A DNA stretch of 64,000 nucleotides from Entophlyctis helioformis. Its lineage: Eukaryota > Chytridiomycota > Chytridiomycetes > Chytridiales > Chytriomycetaceae. The notes beneath the pieces were generated by a model, which searched no databases, had not been told where the DNA came from, and worked only from the letters and a program-made list of their open reading frames with translations. The stretch is taken from contig JAHLKH010000044.1 in NCBI GenBank assembly GCA_025526915.1, forward strand, positions 102,431 to 166,430. Direction: 5' to 3'. Shown one piece after another: positions 1 to 11,300 of this stretch; position 1 is the first letter of the stretch, and the number at the start of each line of letters is the position of its first letter. A program made the position numbers and the translations under genes.

Positions 1-1266
1 CATTCCAACTCGCATTCATCGGCTTGCTCATTGCACTGCTGGCCATCATGCGCCGAATCGATGTGCGTCCGAGTATGGCAATGTACTCTGCCAGAGATCT
101 CCGACGCCTGGCTGAGCGGTTCCGACAGCTGCCACACCACCACTATGGCATCGACGAAGAGAGCGAAGCCGTGCTGGCATGATATCCTTTTTTCCACCTC
201 TTGCCGTGCCATGCCGTGATGTGCCATGTCTTCCCGATCCATCCATGTTTGCTTTGGAGGGGAGATGTCCTTGACTGCCATGCTTTGTTCACGTATTCAA
301 TGGTGTGTAGCGCACTCGCCAAGCTCGGAGAGTCGGACCAAGCCGTCAAGAGCGGCCCAGCAGCCGATCCGTGTCTTGCGTAGGTCCAGCCCGAGGCGAT
401 TGAACTCCTCCTCTGTTGCTCACATACTGGTGCATGAACAGATCGATCGTCGGCCAGCTGTCAGACTACCTTGCAGCAAATCCTGGCGGATATCGGACCA
501 CGAGGCGACTTGCAAGCCTACTCGACCATGCCAGATCTGTATCGAATCGCCCGCATGGCTCTGTATGGGACGTCGTCTTGATGTACAGACCTGTGCCTCG
601 CTACTTTTTCGTATCGCGCGGACCCGTGCCGTTCAAGGTTGGTGTCTGTGGCAACAGTCTAGCGCGTGCCGAACCATGCTGACAACAGATGCTGGCTCGG
701 CATGCAGATCAAAGTCTCGCCATTGCCAAAGGCCAACCACGACCTTGTGCTGCGTCGCAAGACTCTGCTTGTGCTGCAGTTTGAGGGATATGTCGGGGCA
801 GGCACGGCCAAGAGTGCCGGGATGGAAGGTGCGAGTTGTAGGCAAACCAGACACTGTGGATCTGCAACTCATCCATTTTAACAGACACGGGCAAAGGCGC
901 TGCGGCGTCTGCAACCAACGGTGCACAAGGATCGGCATCACGACGTGCTGTGCGGATGCAGCCACGCCACGCCATGTCTCGCGGCACAGCACCCATGCGG
1001 CTGTCGTTCAACATCAAGGCCGTCGCTCCAGACACGCACGCGGTGATCAGCCAATCCAGCGTGTCATGCTCCATCCAACCATCGACCGGATACTTTACAG
1101 GAACCTGTCCACTGGCAACCGACACGCTGCCGACAAAGTTCCAGTCTTTGTCACGGCAACCCTTGTGGCTGGATCTGGAGAGCCAGAGGCCAAGACGGTG
1201 ACGCCGTGGAAGACATCCACCTGGCAACTGAACCAGCAGTCGTTTTCCTGCAGACTTATTGACTAA
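1..1266 (+). CDS. INTS7: Integrator complex subunit 7-like protein, C-terminal part (5' end off window)
   Basis: INTS7 belongs to the nuclear Integrator complex, which processes small nuclear RNAs and attenuates RNA polymerase II. Only the C-terminus is present. An open frame from base 3 encodes a helical segment with RDLRRLAERFRQL and IDEESE. A second frame (about 475-637) encodes a helix ending in RPVPRYFFVSRGPVPFK, joined across a 70 bp intron (638-707) to IKVSPLPKANHDLVLRRKTL and then VLQFEGYV. This series resembles the beta-rich INTS7 tail (PLPRLFF followed by IKLALSPSP and LKVEGVV in animals). Further introns are proposed at 829-884 and 1198-1254 by phase, with the stop at 1264-1266. 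The splice sites between 171 and 475 are uncertain; one phase-consistent model removes 171-383 and 429-474. The family call rests on recalled motif similarity and is moderate. Joining bases 3-182 to the rest is inference from the expected length of INTS7. Confidence 0.5.
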
Positions 1267-1427
1267 ACGATGTCGTCTGCCGTCTTTATCCGCTGCACTG
1301 CTGCCTGCTTGTTGTGCTGTGCCGCGCTGTGCTGGTCGAGACCAAAGCATGTGCACCGCACCTGTGGCTTGGTGCTTATCAGTCCATCTGACGTGACGCG
1401 ACTTACCTCGCCAACCGACATCAACAC

Positions 1428-3074
1428 ATGCAGTCATCGAGCACGCCGCCACCCGAGCAGCACGGCCTGACCGACTCCGAGGCAGAAGCGTCCGATGCAG
1501 AGACTGGCGCGGCGTCTGGCTCGCACATGCACAGAGTGGGTGCAGCCCTGCGCATGCCTGCCGGTGCTGGCTTGAGCCTGACAGCTGCCCCCGTGTGCAG
1601 GACATCTCGACGGACCACATGGACGAGACCGTTCGAGGTGCGCTCGTCTCGCCACAGCAGGACGGTGGCGACGAGCCTGGCGGTGCCCATGCCGGTGGTG
1701 CAGGCAACAACGCCGCTGCCCGTGCAGCCGGGCCAGCCGGGCCAGTCATGGCCGCCGCCGCAGGATACGCAGCCGCCGTCAACGCTGCCAACCACAACGG
1801 CAACGGAGGCAACGGAGGCAACGGCGCCAACTTTCCAAGACGGCTGGCACGGCCCGTGTCGCAGGTCGGCGCAACCGTCGCCTCGGATCTGCACTCGTCG
1901 CGCAGGCAGCAGATGCTCGAGTTTGCGACCCGGCCCATACCGCAGGGCACGACGCAGTTCTGCCGCATCGTGCGGCGCAAGGACGGCATCCGCAACATCC
2001 GCTACACGTACGAGCTGTACCTCGAGGTCGATAACACGGTCACGGACTCGGTGCTGTTTGCGTACCGGCTGCGCAGCCAGACATCGTGCTACGCCATCGT
2101 GCTGTCGCTGGGCCGCAACCACAAGGCGCGCGGGCAGACGGTGGCCAAAGTTCGGTATGGACGCCCTTTTCTCCCAGACCACCACACGTCCAACCCTCAC
2201 CCCCTGATGCGTGGCTGATGAGATCCGTGTGGGCTGCAGATCCAACTTTCTCGGGACAGGATTCTCAATCCATGGCGGATCGGCGTTTCCTGGCAGCAAG
2301 AGCGCCGCGTCCAACAGTAACAACAACGATGACGGCGATGGTGATGCCGATGGCAATGACGTGCCAGCCGCGGCCAACGCGCGGCGTGAGCTGTGTGCGG
2401 TCACGTACGAGCCCAACTTCCTTGGACACAAGGGACCGCGCAAGATGACGATTGTGCTGCCGCCCGTGACGGCCCAGGGAGTGGCGGTCGAGGTCACCGC
2501 ACAGGACGAAAAGGACACGCTGCTTGAGCGGCATCGCACGGCAAACGACCACGACTTGCTGGTGCTGCACAACAAACCGCCTCAATGGAACGACGGTAAG
2601 AGCGCGGCTCCTCGCGAGCGTGCATGCGTGTAGACATGCGTGTAGACATGCACCGCTGACGGCCCATGCGGATCCTGATCAGAGACGCAGTCGTTTGTGC
2701 TCAACTTTAACGGACGGGTCGCACTGGCATCTGTCAAGAACTTTCAAATAGTGCACGACCACGATCTAGACTACATTGCGCTGCAATTTGGACGAGGTGC
2801 GTGCGGATCTTGGCTGGCTGCCATGACAGTGTGTATGTGTGTGCTTGTGTGACTGACAGCGGGCATGCATGGCTTGTCCGAGGCTTGCAGTGACAGACGA
2901 CACCTTCACAATCGATGTCCAGTATCCGTTCTCGCTGGTGCAGGCATTCGGCATTGCACTGACAAGGTGCGTGGGCCCACTGTGCCAGAGCGTGGTACAG
3001 ACAAAAACCAGCCACTCACAATGATCTGCAACTGTATTGCATGCAGCTTTGATGCCAAACTGGCGTGCGAGTAG
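1428..3074 (+). CDS. TUB: Tubby-like protein (Tub domain)
   Basis: Tubby proteins bind phosphoinositides through a C-terminal beta-barrel around a central helix and link membrane signals, often ciliary, to cargo. Exons read by phase are 1428-1535, 1601-2154, 2240-2595, 2683-2796, 2891-2966 and 3047-3074, giving about 411 residues. The first roughly 150 residues are low-complexity (Ser/Ala/Gly/Asn rich). The rest is the Tub domain: [70 protein letters not shown] and the family-typical end [16 protein letters not shown]. An Asn/Asp-rich insert follows the FSIHGG strand. All five introns are GT-AG. The 3' end faces the MEAK7 stop 52 bp away, so the transcripts probably converge. Assignment is firm; the start is the first ATG in frame with the acidic N-terminus. 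Confidence 0.93.
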
Positions 3075-3126
3075 TCTTTGTAGTCTCTGTAGTCGTCTTG
3101 GTTGCAACAGACGCGTGCGCGACACA

Positions 3127-4608
3127 TCATTCGGCCATGTCCTCCACGTCTGGACGTAACTGCTTTGAATACACCGTCTTGCCAGCCATCTCGAGAAACG
3201 CCATGTTCTCGCTGTCGCCCAGGATGGACGCCTTGTTGGCCTTGGGATCCACCAGCCGGTCGTCACGCTCCTGCTGCTTGACGCACCACACTTCGACTGC
3301 AATATGCCACATGCCAGTTAGTCTGCCAGTCAGCAAGCCACGCCATCCAACAATCCGCCCAGCACACTCAGCACACTCACCGTAGTCGATCAAGAAGCGC
3401 GACTCCTGGCTCAGCTGCGGGCTGCCAAACGTTGTCGAGCGTGGCTGCGCCATGGAATGCCCAGCCTCAAACGACGACTCGACAAACAGCCCAAAATAGT
3501 CCATCTGCCCGCCAAGCCCAAGCCCGTTGGCCAGCGTCTGCTTGCCGTGGTTGTAGTACTGAAAGTTGCTGTTGATGCCCGTCGACCGGTGGATGCCGAG
3601 CGACGGATGCACCGACACGAGGAAGCAGCGCGAGTCGCCGTAAAACTGCGGCCGCGGGACCCATGGCGCGGATGCGAAGCCGCCAAAGACGTGGCCGGCG
3701 CGATCGCGGATGAGCATGAGCGTTGCCTGTGGGTCGGCGATGGCGCTCTGGAAGACGGTCCAGCTGCGGCCGTGCTGCTTGGTCGAGAAGACCAGATCCC
3801 ATTGCGGCTCGTCGAAGCCGCTGTCGCGCACAGCCTGCTGCACGACGACTGCAGCGTCGAGTGGCAAGATGGCGCTCTGCTGCTTGGGTGGCCCAGCAGC
3901 CAGCTGCTGTGGTTGTTGTGGTTGTTGTTGGTGTGTGTGCCCGTCAGCGCCTGATCCCAACAGGATGGCCTGCATGGCCGTCTGCCACAGGGTCTGCGCA
4001 AGACGGCTTTGCGACATCCACTCGGCAAAGTCGGACGAGCCAGCGAATGCATCGCTGGAGCTCTCGGTATCTGCCGGCTCGTCAAAGGCATCGCTGCGTG
4101 GCTTGGCAAGCAACAGCGACATGAATGCGGTCGAGGGCCGCCAGCCGGCCGATGCAGGGTGTCCTGGCGAGCCGAGCGGTGCGTCTGCGGGACGAATGGG
4201 CAGGGTGTGCGACAGCAGCGGCAGGCTGTAGGCAGCAAGGCACTCTGCCATGCGGGCCAGGCTGTTGCCAAAGACGGCCTGCACAGCGACGCTCTGCACA
4301 AACGCCTGCTGGACGTCTGCTGGCGAGCCCGAGAGCAGCAGCGATGCTCGGGCCGCAAACACCTCGAACGAGACGGCGCTGGTGGGCTTGGGTGCCGGCT
4401 TGGATGCAGGCTTGGTCGGCGGCATCGCCAGGAACGACTCGACGGCCTGCAGCAGCAGCAGCGCCGATGGCGTGGATGCCGTGGAGGGCTGCTGCGTGTG
4501 TGCGTGTGCGTGTGCACTGCTGGCGGCGTGCAGCGTGCGCAGCCTGGCGGTCTCGTCGGGCGACAGCGCGCCAAGGGCGGCATCTGGCCTGGACTCGCTC
4601 TGGCCCAT
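3127..4608 (-). CDS. MEAK7: TLDc-domain protein, MEAK7/TLDC1 homologue
   Basis: MEAK7 is an mTOR-associated lysosomal TLDc protein in animals. Two exons (4608-3381 and 3296-3127, minus strand) separated by one 84 bp GT-AG intron give 465 residues. The start is chosen at MGQSESRP because MEAK7 proteins begin with a short MG-S motif suited to N-myristoylation; the open frame itself continues further upstream without support. The middle is Ala/Gln-rich. The C-terminal TLDc domain is clear: LMIRDRAGHVFGGFAS, QFYGDSRCFLVSVHPSLGI, NFQYYNHGKQTLANGLGLGG, YFGLFVESSFEAGHS, TTFGSPQLS and, in exon 2, EVWCV and NKASILGDSENMAFLEMAGK. The start lies 213 bp from the divergent PANK4-type gene, suggesting a shared promoter. 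The product is probably membrane-anchored on the cytosolic side of endolysosomes; that location is inferred from the family. Confidence 0.92.
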   Translation of the reverse strand: MGQSESRPDAALGALSPDETARLRTLHAASSAHAHAHTQQPSTASTPSALLLLQAVESFLAMPPTKPASKPAPKPTSAVSFEVFAARASLLLSGSPADVQQAFVQSVAVQAVFGNSLARMAECLAAYSLPLLSHTLPIRPADAPLGSPGHPASAGWRPSTAFMSLLLAKPRSDAFDEPADTESSSDAFAGSSDFAEWMSQSRLAQTLWQTAMQAILLGSGADGHTHQQQPQQPQQLAAGPPKQQSAILPLDAAVVVQQAVRDSGFDEPQWDLVFSTKQHGRSWTVFQSAIADPQATLMLIRDRAGHVFGGFASAPWVPRPQFYGDSRCFLVSVHPSLGIHRSTGINSNFQYYNHGKQTLANGLGLGGQMDYFGLFVESSFEAGHSMAQPRSTTFGSPQLSQESRFLIDYGECAECAGRIVGWRGLLTGRLTGMWHIAVEVWCVKQQERDDRLVDPKANKASILGDSENMAFLEMAGKTVYSKQLRPDVEDMAE

Positions 4609-4821
4609 GCTGCTGCTGCTCGTGGCCGTCTGTGGTCGTCTGGCACTGGCAGTGGTTGAAAGTCGCCAAGATCTGTGCTTTGCCACCAAACAACCAACCG
4701 ACGGCGACACGCTGAGCGGTTCGTGTGTCTGTCTGCAGGCTGGCTGCCTGTAAACTGGCTGGCTGACAAGCGCTCTGTACAGATACGCACACAGAGACAC
4801 ACAGACAAACACACACACGCC
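4609..4821. promoter_or_regulatory. Divergent promoter region, MEAK7 / PANK4-type gene
   Basis: This 213 bp gap separates the two start codons. It holds CA-rich (ACACACAGAC) and CTGGCTG repeats and no recognised coding exon. No CACGTG or CCAAT box is evident. The promoter role is inferred from position only. Confidence 0.5.
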
Positions 4822-7800
4822 ATGTTCAAGCCCGGCAGCCGGCAGCAGCAGCAGCAGCAGCAGCTGAACACAAAAGGCGCAGCCATCTCGCTCGACGAGG
4901 AGAACGGCTCGCAGCCCAAGGAGACCAGCGACATCCTGCTGCCCAACCAGGAAGACAACATTGCCCACATTGCCGTCGACATTGTGCGTCGCTGCTCTGT
5001 CCTGCTCTGTCCTGTCCTGTCCTGCCTTGGCTTGTCTTGTCTTGGCTTGGCTTGGCTTGACTTGACCCTTCTGACTCGCGATGTTGTGGCGACGCATCCA
5101 TCTGCGCATCTGCGCATCCCAATATGCAGGGCGGCAGTCTGGCCAAGGTCGTGTGGTTCTCCAAGTCGCCCGAGACCGTCGGCGGCCGCCTCAACTTTGT
5201 CAAGTTCGAGACGCAGCACATTGACCGCTGCATCGACTTTATTGGCACGCTGCTGGAAGAGAACCCGCAGGCCGGCAGGGTCATTGAAGGTCGGTCCTGC
5301 GCTGGCCGCCTCACTCTGGCCTCGGATGGCGTCATTCCAGTGGCACACTGACGCTTGCCCCCCTTGATGCACCAAGCCACTGGAGGCGGTGCCCACAAGT
5401 ACTACGGTTCGTCCTGCTGGTCGCTGCATTGCATTGCACAATCTCGTCGTGCTGATGTGCGCCAACGACAGATCTCATTTCCACAAGGCTCGGCGTCCAG
5501 ATCCAGAAGGAGGACGAGATGGAATGGTGCGTCCTGCTGCCGCACCCCACTCCATGCTGCCGCCTTGTCGCCTCTGTCTCTGATCTGACCGCCGCGGTGC
5601 CCATCGTGACAAACCCAGTCTGATCACAGGCCTCAACTTCCTCGTGCGCCAGATCGCATACGAAGTGTTCACGTACGACGAGCGCAGACCAGAGCCCATG
5701 CAGTTTGACAACAGCAGTCCGGGCGAGCTGTTCCCGTACCTGCTCGTCAATATCGGATCCGGTGTTTCCATCATCAAGGTCACGAGCGACGAAACCTATG
5801 AGCGCATCAGCGGTCAGTCTTGGATGCCTGCCAGGATCGCGATAGCATTGGCCACTGACACGCGCTGGACATCTCTGCCAGGAACATCGCTGGGTGGTGG
5901 CACGCTCTGGGGTCTGCTGTCGCTTCTGACGGATGCAAAGGACTATGACGAGATGCTTGGTGAGTGCGGTGCTCCCTTCAGCTGCGCGTGCGGTTCGCTC
6001 ACCAGATGGCATGCTCCATCAGATATCTCCAAGACTGGCGACAACAAGAACGTTGACATGCTTGTGGGCGACATTTATGGCGGGTTAGTTGCAAAGCTCT
6101 CGACAAACATACCATCCATGGATGGACATGTTGCTGACGGCAAGACGCCGTGACAGTGACTATCCCAAGATTGGCCTCAAGGGCACAACCATTGCATCGT
6201 CGTTTGGAAAGGTCTTCAAGACGCCGGCCGAAGAGCGCAAGAGCAAGTTCAAGCAAGCAGACATTGCCGTGTCGCTGCTGTACCTCGTTAGGTATGCAGG
6301 CTCTGCGGAAGCCTATTGCCCCCGTCTATCGCTCACATTGTGCCTGTGTCTGCAGCAACAACATTGGCCAGATTGCATACCTCAATGCCCAAGCCCATGG
6401 CATCCAGCGGTATGTCCACACCACCGCTTTCACTGTCTCTGCTGCGATGATGGAGCCCTGACCGAGGTTTCCCCGTCACAGCATCTACTTTAGTGGCTTC
6501 TTCATCCGCGGACACCCCATCACCATGAACACGTTGAGGTATGTTTGGTCGCCATTCCCGCGATGCTTTGAGCAGCAGAGGTGGACCAACGTTTCTCGAC
6601 AGCTACGCCATCTCTTTCTGGTCCAAGGGCAAGATCAAGGCGCTGTTCCTGCGCCATGAGGGCTACCTCGGTGCGGTCGGCGCTTTCCTTCGCCACACTC
6701 CCGCCAAGACGCGTCTCGCGTCGTTCATGGAGAACTTTAGCCACACGCAAAAGATCTCTGGCTCCTCTGTTGGCGCTGTTGGATCGCTCGAGGAGTACCC
6801 GGCAGACCTCTGCCCATTCCCGCTGATCCGCGAGCCGGCAGTATACGTCCCTGACACATCCGACCTGCGCGATCCTGAGCTGCAGAGATACTGGATTGAT
6901 TTGCTGGACGTCAATCTGGAGCATCTCGTGAGCATTGCGCTCAAGTGGGAGGGGCAGACCAACCCCGGCGTCAACGTCAAGGACCGCGCCGCGACGTTTG
7001 AGAAGATGTACCGCGAGCACCTGAAGCTGCTGCGCAAGGAGCCGAACGCATACGGCGTTCTGACGGTCAGGAGCCTGCTCAATCTTCGCGAGCAGTGCCT
7101 TCGCGAGATGGGCTTTACCGACATCTTCCACGGCATCAAGCAAGACGAGAACCGTGCGGCACTGCAGGGCCTTGGGCTGCTGGTGTCCAAGTTGGACTCG
7201 CTCGATGAGCCTGAGCGTCTGGACGTGCTTGTTGAGCACATTCTTGCTGGCAACATGTACGACTGGTAAGCAGTCCGATGGAGAGCGCCTGCCGCGTTGG
7301 GATCCTGCTAACGTGCTGTCCTTGCCATGATCAAACAATGACTGGCGCGATCATCGATGCAGGGGGTACGTCTCCTTCCATTGACACCTCATCGGTTGAA
7401 TAGTGCCAAACTGACAGCTCGCCATGCAGTTCGACAGTCATCCAGGAGATGCTCAAGCGCGGCGAGCTGGACTTTAGCAAAGCAAAGGCAAGCACGCACT
7501 GCACCAGCTTGTGTACTGCCAGCCGTGCCCACCCTAACACTCCGAAAACAGCAAAGTGTCGGCAAGCCCAGCGACAGCAAGCTCTACAACTACCCGGATT
7601 TCAAGGCCAAGATCTTGGGTGGCCATGTCTACCGCAAGGCCGTGATCCTCGTGGACAACTCGGGTGCAGACATCATGTTTGGCATCATTCCGTTTGCGCG
7701 GTACCTGCTGTCCAAGGGCACGGCAGTCGTCCTGGGGGCCAACTCTCACCCGGCCGTCAACGACATTACTGTGAGTCAGCATCGCCTTCCAGCCATGCCG

Positions 7801-8180
7801 TGTCGCGACGTTGGTGTACACGGGAAGCCTGCTAACGCGACGTGTCCAAGGCCGATGAGCTCAAGGAGATTGCGCGCCAGATCGCCACGCAGGACGCTGT
7901 GTTCCGGACAGCGCTGGCGGACGGCACGCTGGCGGTCGTGGAGACGGGCAGCGGGTCGCCGTGCCTGGACCTGATGCGCGTGAGCCAGCAGCTCGCATCG
8001 GCCGTCTCGGACGTGGACCTTGTCGTTCTCGAGGGCATGGGCCGTGCCATCCACACCAACTTCCACGCCAAGTTCCTCGTCGACTCGGTCAAGGTGGCTG
8101 TGTTCAAGAACCCGCACATTGCGGCCGAGCTCGGTGCTGCCATGTACGACGGCATGTTTGTGTTTGAGAGCGTCGTGTGA
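4822..8180 (+). CDS. PANK4: PANK4-type fusion: pantothenate kinase plus DUF89 phosphatase
   Basis: Pantothenate kinase phosphorylates vitamin B5 in the first step of CoA synthesis; the DUF89 (ARMT1-like) domain of PANK4 removes phosphate from oxidised 4'-phosphopantetheine-type damage products. Fifteen exons give about 752 residues: 4822-4983, 5130-5289, 5377-5406, 5472-5526, 5619-5812, 5882-5959, 6023-6083, 6157-6291, 6356-6409, 6482-6538, 6603-7265, 7363-7365, 7430-7487, 7552-7770, 7851-8180. Kinase motifs are [60 protein letters not shown] and [15 protein letters not shown]. The phosphatase half has [42 protein letters not shown] and [16 protein letters not shown]. The Glu and Arg expected for kinase activity (E in DEM; R before ISGTSLGGG) are present, unlike vertebrate PANK4. 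Exon 12 is a 3 nt microexon and the intron after exon 13 has a GC donor. Length matches animal PANK4 (about 770). Confidence 0.95.
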
Positions 8181-8338
8181 GGCTCACCTCCCGCTGTCTT
8201 GTCTGCTTTGCGCTGCCATTGAAGATCATCTGCTGATCGTCTGCTGCGAGGAGCTCGCTTGGCGTTCATTCACATCGGTCAAACATCATCATCAGTCAGT
8301 AAGAGAAGGGTAGAAGAGTAAGAGGGTGAGAGACGCGG

Positions 8339-11300
8339 TCAGGAAGACATGTTGAACGCGACTGTGCTGGGCTGCTGCTGCTGCTGCTGCATCTGGCCAG
8401 GCCGGCCACGCGACCGCGGAAGCTTGCTGCTCGGTTCGGGCGTCGTGGGCGGCTCGGCATCAACCATGGTGACGACACTGCCATCCCTGCCGTCGTCCGA
8501 GTAGTCCGTGCTCCGCGAGTGCGAGCCGACATCCAGGCCGAGCGTGGAGCTGGACATGGGGCTGCCAGCCGTCGCAGTGGCCATTTCTGCTTCCGCCGCC
8601 GCTGCGGCAACGGCTGCCATCATGCCGCTGCCTCCATGCAGGCCGCCCACCGACACGAGCGTTGACACGGCAGATGCCGCGTCCCACATGCCGCCCGACT
8701 GCTGCCGATGCTCCTGCACGCCCTGCATCTGCTGGTGCGACTGCTGGTACTCGGCAATCAGCTCCTCGTGGTTGCGCGTGCGTTTCCACGACGTCGGGTA
8801 GCGGATCGCCCGGCGGCGGGGCGTCTTGCCCGTCGGCGTGTCCGCCACCAGACTGTTGGTCTCGAGATGGACGCGGATGGCGCCGAGCGCGTCGGCAATG
8901 TCGACACGAGGGCAGATGCGGCGTTGGCTTCCGTCTTGACAAGCGAGCGGATCTGGTCCAAGCCGTGCACCAGTCCGGTCTCGCTCGTCTGCAGTTGGCT
9001 GCCAGTGCTGCGTGGCTGGCGGACTGCATTTGCTCGTGCGATGTGATGACGGCCGCCTGGTCGGCAGCAGTCTTTGCAATATCCGCATTCACTGCACACA
9101 TGTATATGCGAGGTTAGCAATGGTCAGCATGAACGCCTACGGCAAACAGTTGCCGGCTTGGATGCTTGCCTTGGCTTTGGAATGCCAGCAGTTCAGCAGC
9201 CTGGGAAGACAAGGGCGTCGTTGGTCGTGGCGACAAGACGCTCAAGAGACGCGCATGTCTCATGCGTAGAGTCATCGACACGTTTCTTGCAGGCATCAGC
9301 AGCCTGCCATGCCATAACGAGTCAGTCTCTGGCAAAGCATCGACCAACGTAAACAGCGCAGCGTCACCTCTTCAAAGCGAGCGTGCGTCGAGTCGACCGT
9401 GTCGAGTGTGCGTGCCCAACTTGCTGCTGCAGCCCAGCCATTGCCTTGGACTGCTCACGATGCTGCTCCTCCAGCTCGCTCGCGACAGCAGCGACCGACC
9501 GTGTCTGGTCATGGACCAGCTGGCGAGAAGCGTCCAGTCGTGCAGCATCGCGCGTCGAGACAGCACCAACAAACTCGGCGAGCCCCTCGGTCATCTTCTT
9601 GAGCAGCGACGATGCGCATGGTCGAGTGCCTCGCGGTCGTGGCGAGCCTGCTGCTCGAGTGCACGGTTCTGTTCTTCGAGCGCGCGGACATGTGCAGTGA
9701 GCGACGATTGGATCTTGGCATGGTGCTCGTCGCGTGACTTGACCGCCTCGGCGATCAGCGCCACCGTCTGTCGGTGCAGGCTGTGCACGCTCTGCCCCAG
9801 CGCTTCACTCGCACGAGCCATCTGTCAAACACACACAGACGCATCAGCAAGCTGTGGATCACGCATCCCTACGCCAGACACTACAAACCTCGTCGCGTTG
9901 TGCAATCATGCCAGTTTCATACGACTGGCGGATGTGCTGGATGAGCGCTGCCATGTCAACCGTCTGTTGCTCAAGTCGCTGCTGGACAGCCAGCACCTTG
10001 GCAGCAATCTCGCTCTGCGCATCCTGACTCTGCGTCTGGATCGACCATGCGAGCTCTTTGGCCGACTGGGCATACGCTGCAATCCCCTTGAGGTCCTCGG
10101 ACATCTGCCTGCTCGCCGACGAAAGCCCTTCCTTGGCCACTTGCAGCGTCGAGTCAAGGCTGGCAGCAAGGCTGGCTTGCGTGGACGCAGACTGGGAGCA
10201 GAACCCAGCGATACGCTGGTCGACATTCTTGGCTTGGGTGGTGACGCGGTCCTGCAGCTCAGCATACAGGCTCTGGTTCTCGTTGTCCAACGCGCGTTTG
10301 CGATCGAGCTTGTCGTGCAGACTCTCAATGTCATGCACGCTGGATCGCACAGTGTCCACGAGCGTGCCAGCAACGGAATGCAAGTGCTCCTCTGTCGTTG
10401 CTTGTTCACTACAGCCGACAAATCAGCATCAACGCCATGCCATGCCACGCAATGCCGTGCCACAGCAATCTTACCGGATAATGTATTCTTGGGCCATCAA
10501 CCGGTTCTGGATCTGCAAAATCTCGTCCATGGCCAAGCCCAACTCAGCCTTGCGCTCCTCAAGCTCGGTCATGGTGGCCGTCAACTGCGACGACGTTTGG
10601 TGGAGAATCTCGACCTTCTGGCTAAACTGCCGCTCCAGTTGGACACGCTGCTCTTCCTTGGCCACGAGCGTGCGCGCAATCTCGTCGATGCGGTCCTTTC
10701 GTGCCTGGCTCTCTCCGAGCAACGAGTCGTAGTTGTCCTTGCTGAGAAAGATGCCGTTCTTCTCGCGCGTCGCCTACACAGAGACATGTCAGCTCAACGC
10801 ATGGTACAGCGGGGATTGATTGTCACGACTCACAGCCAGATCAGCCTTTAGACGCTCAATCTCGGTAATGTAGTCGCGGATCAGAGCACGCTTGGTCATG
10901 CGCTGATTGGCCTCGGGTTTGTTGCGGATGTTCTTGGCACGGTGCGCATAGTCGAGAGTGGACATGGTCTCGTCAATGTTGCACTTGGCGGGCGACACTG
11001 CGGCAATGATGCACGTCTTTGTGCGTCCACCTGAATGCACAAGCGTTCCAGTTGGTGAGCAGTGTGCGATACGTGTATCTGGCAATGGCAATGGCAACCT
11101 ACCAAGCGAATCCTGGAGGATGCGGGTCAGTTTGCTCTCGCGGTATGGAGTGTGAGGACTGCGCTCAACGAGAGCGTTGATGACACGGCCAAGGGTAAGC
11201 AGACTCTGGAGATGCAAGCCATACTTTAGTCGACATGCTGGATGGCGTGCGGCACACAGCACAGACTGTCTGACCTGGTTGATCATGCCCGCCTCCTTGG

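Noticed and set aside
226..1266. Long plus-strand open frame of 346 residues
   Set aside because: Its residues are Arg/Cys/His-rich with no motif. Real coding pieces of the INTS7-like gene lie in other frames here and join across introns; only its last codons coincide with the true end.
709..1998. Minus-strand frame of 429 residues over INTS7 and tubby
   Set aside because: It is antisense to well-supported exons and has shadow-like composition (Pro/Ala/Arg-rich without domains).
3411..5465. Minus-strand frame of 684 residues over MEAK7
   Set aside because: It is the second-frame shadow of the MEAK7 exon, with long Ser/Arg/Cys runs. The TLDc motifs are in the other frame.
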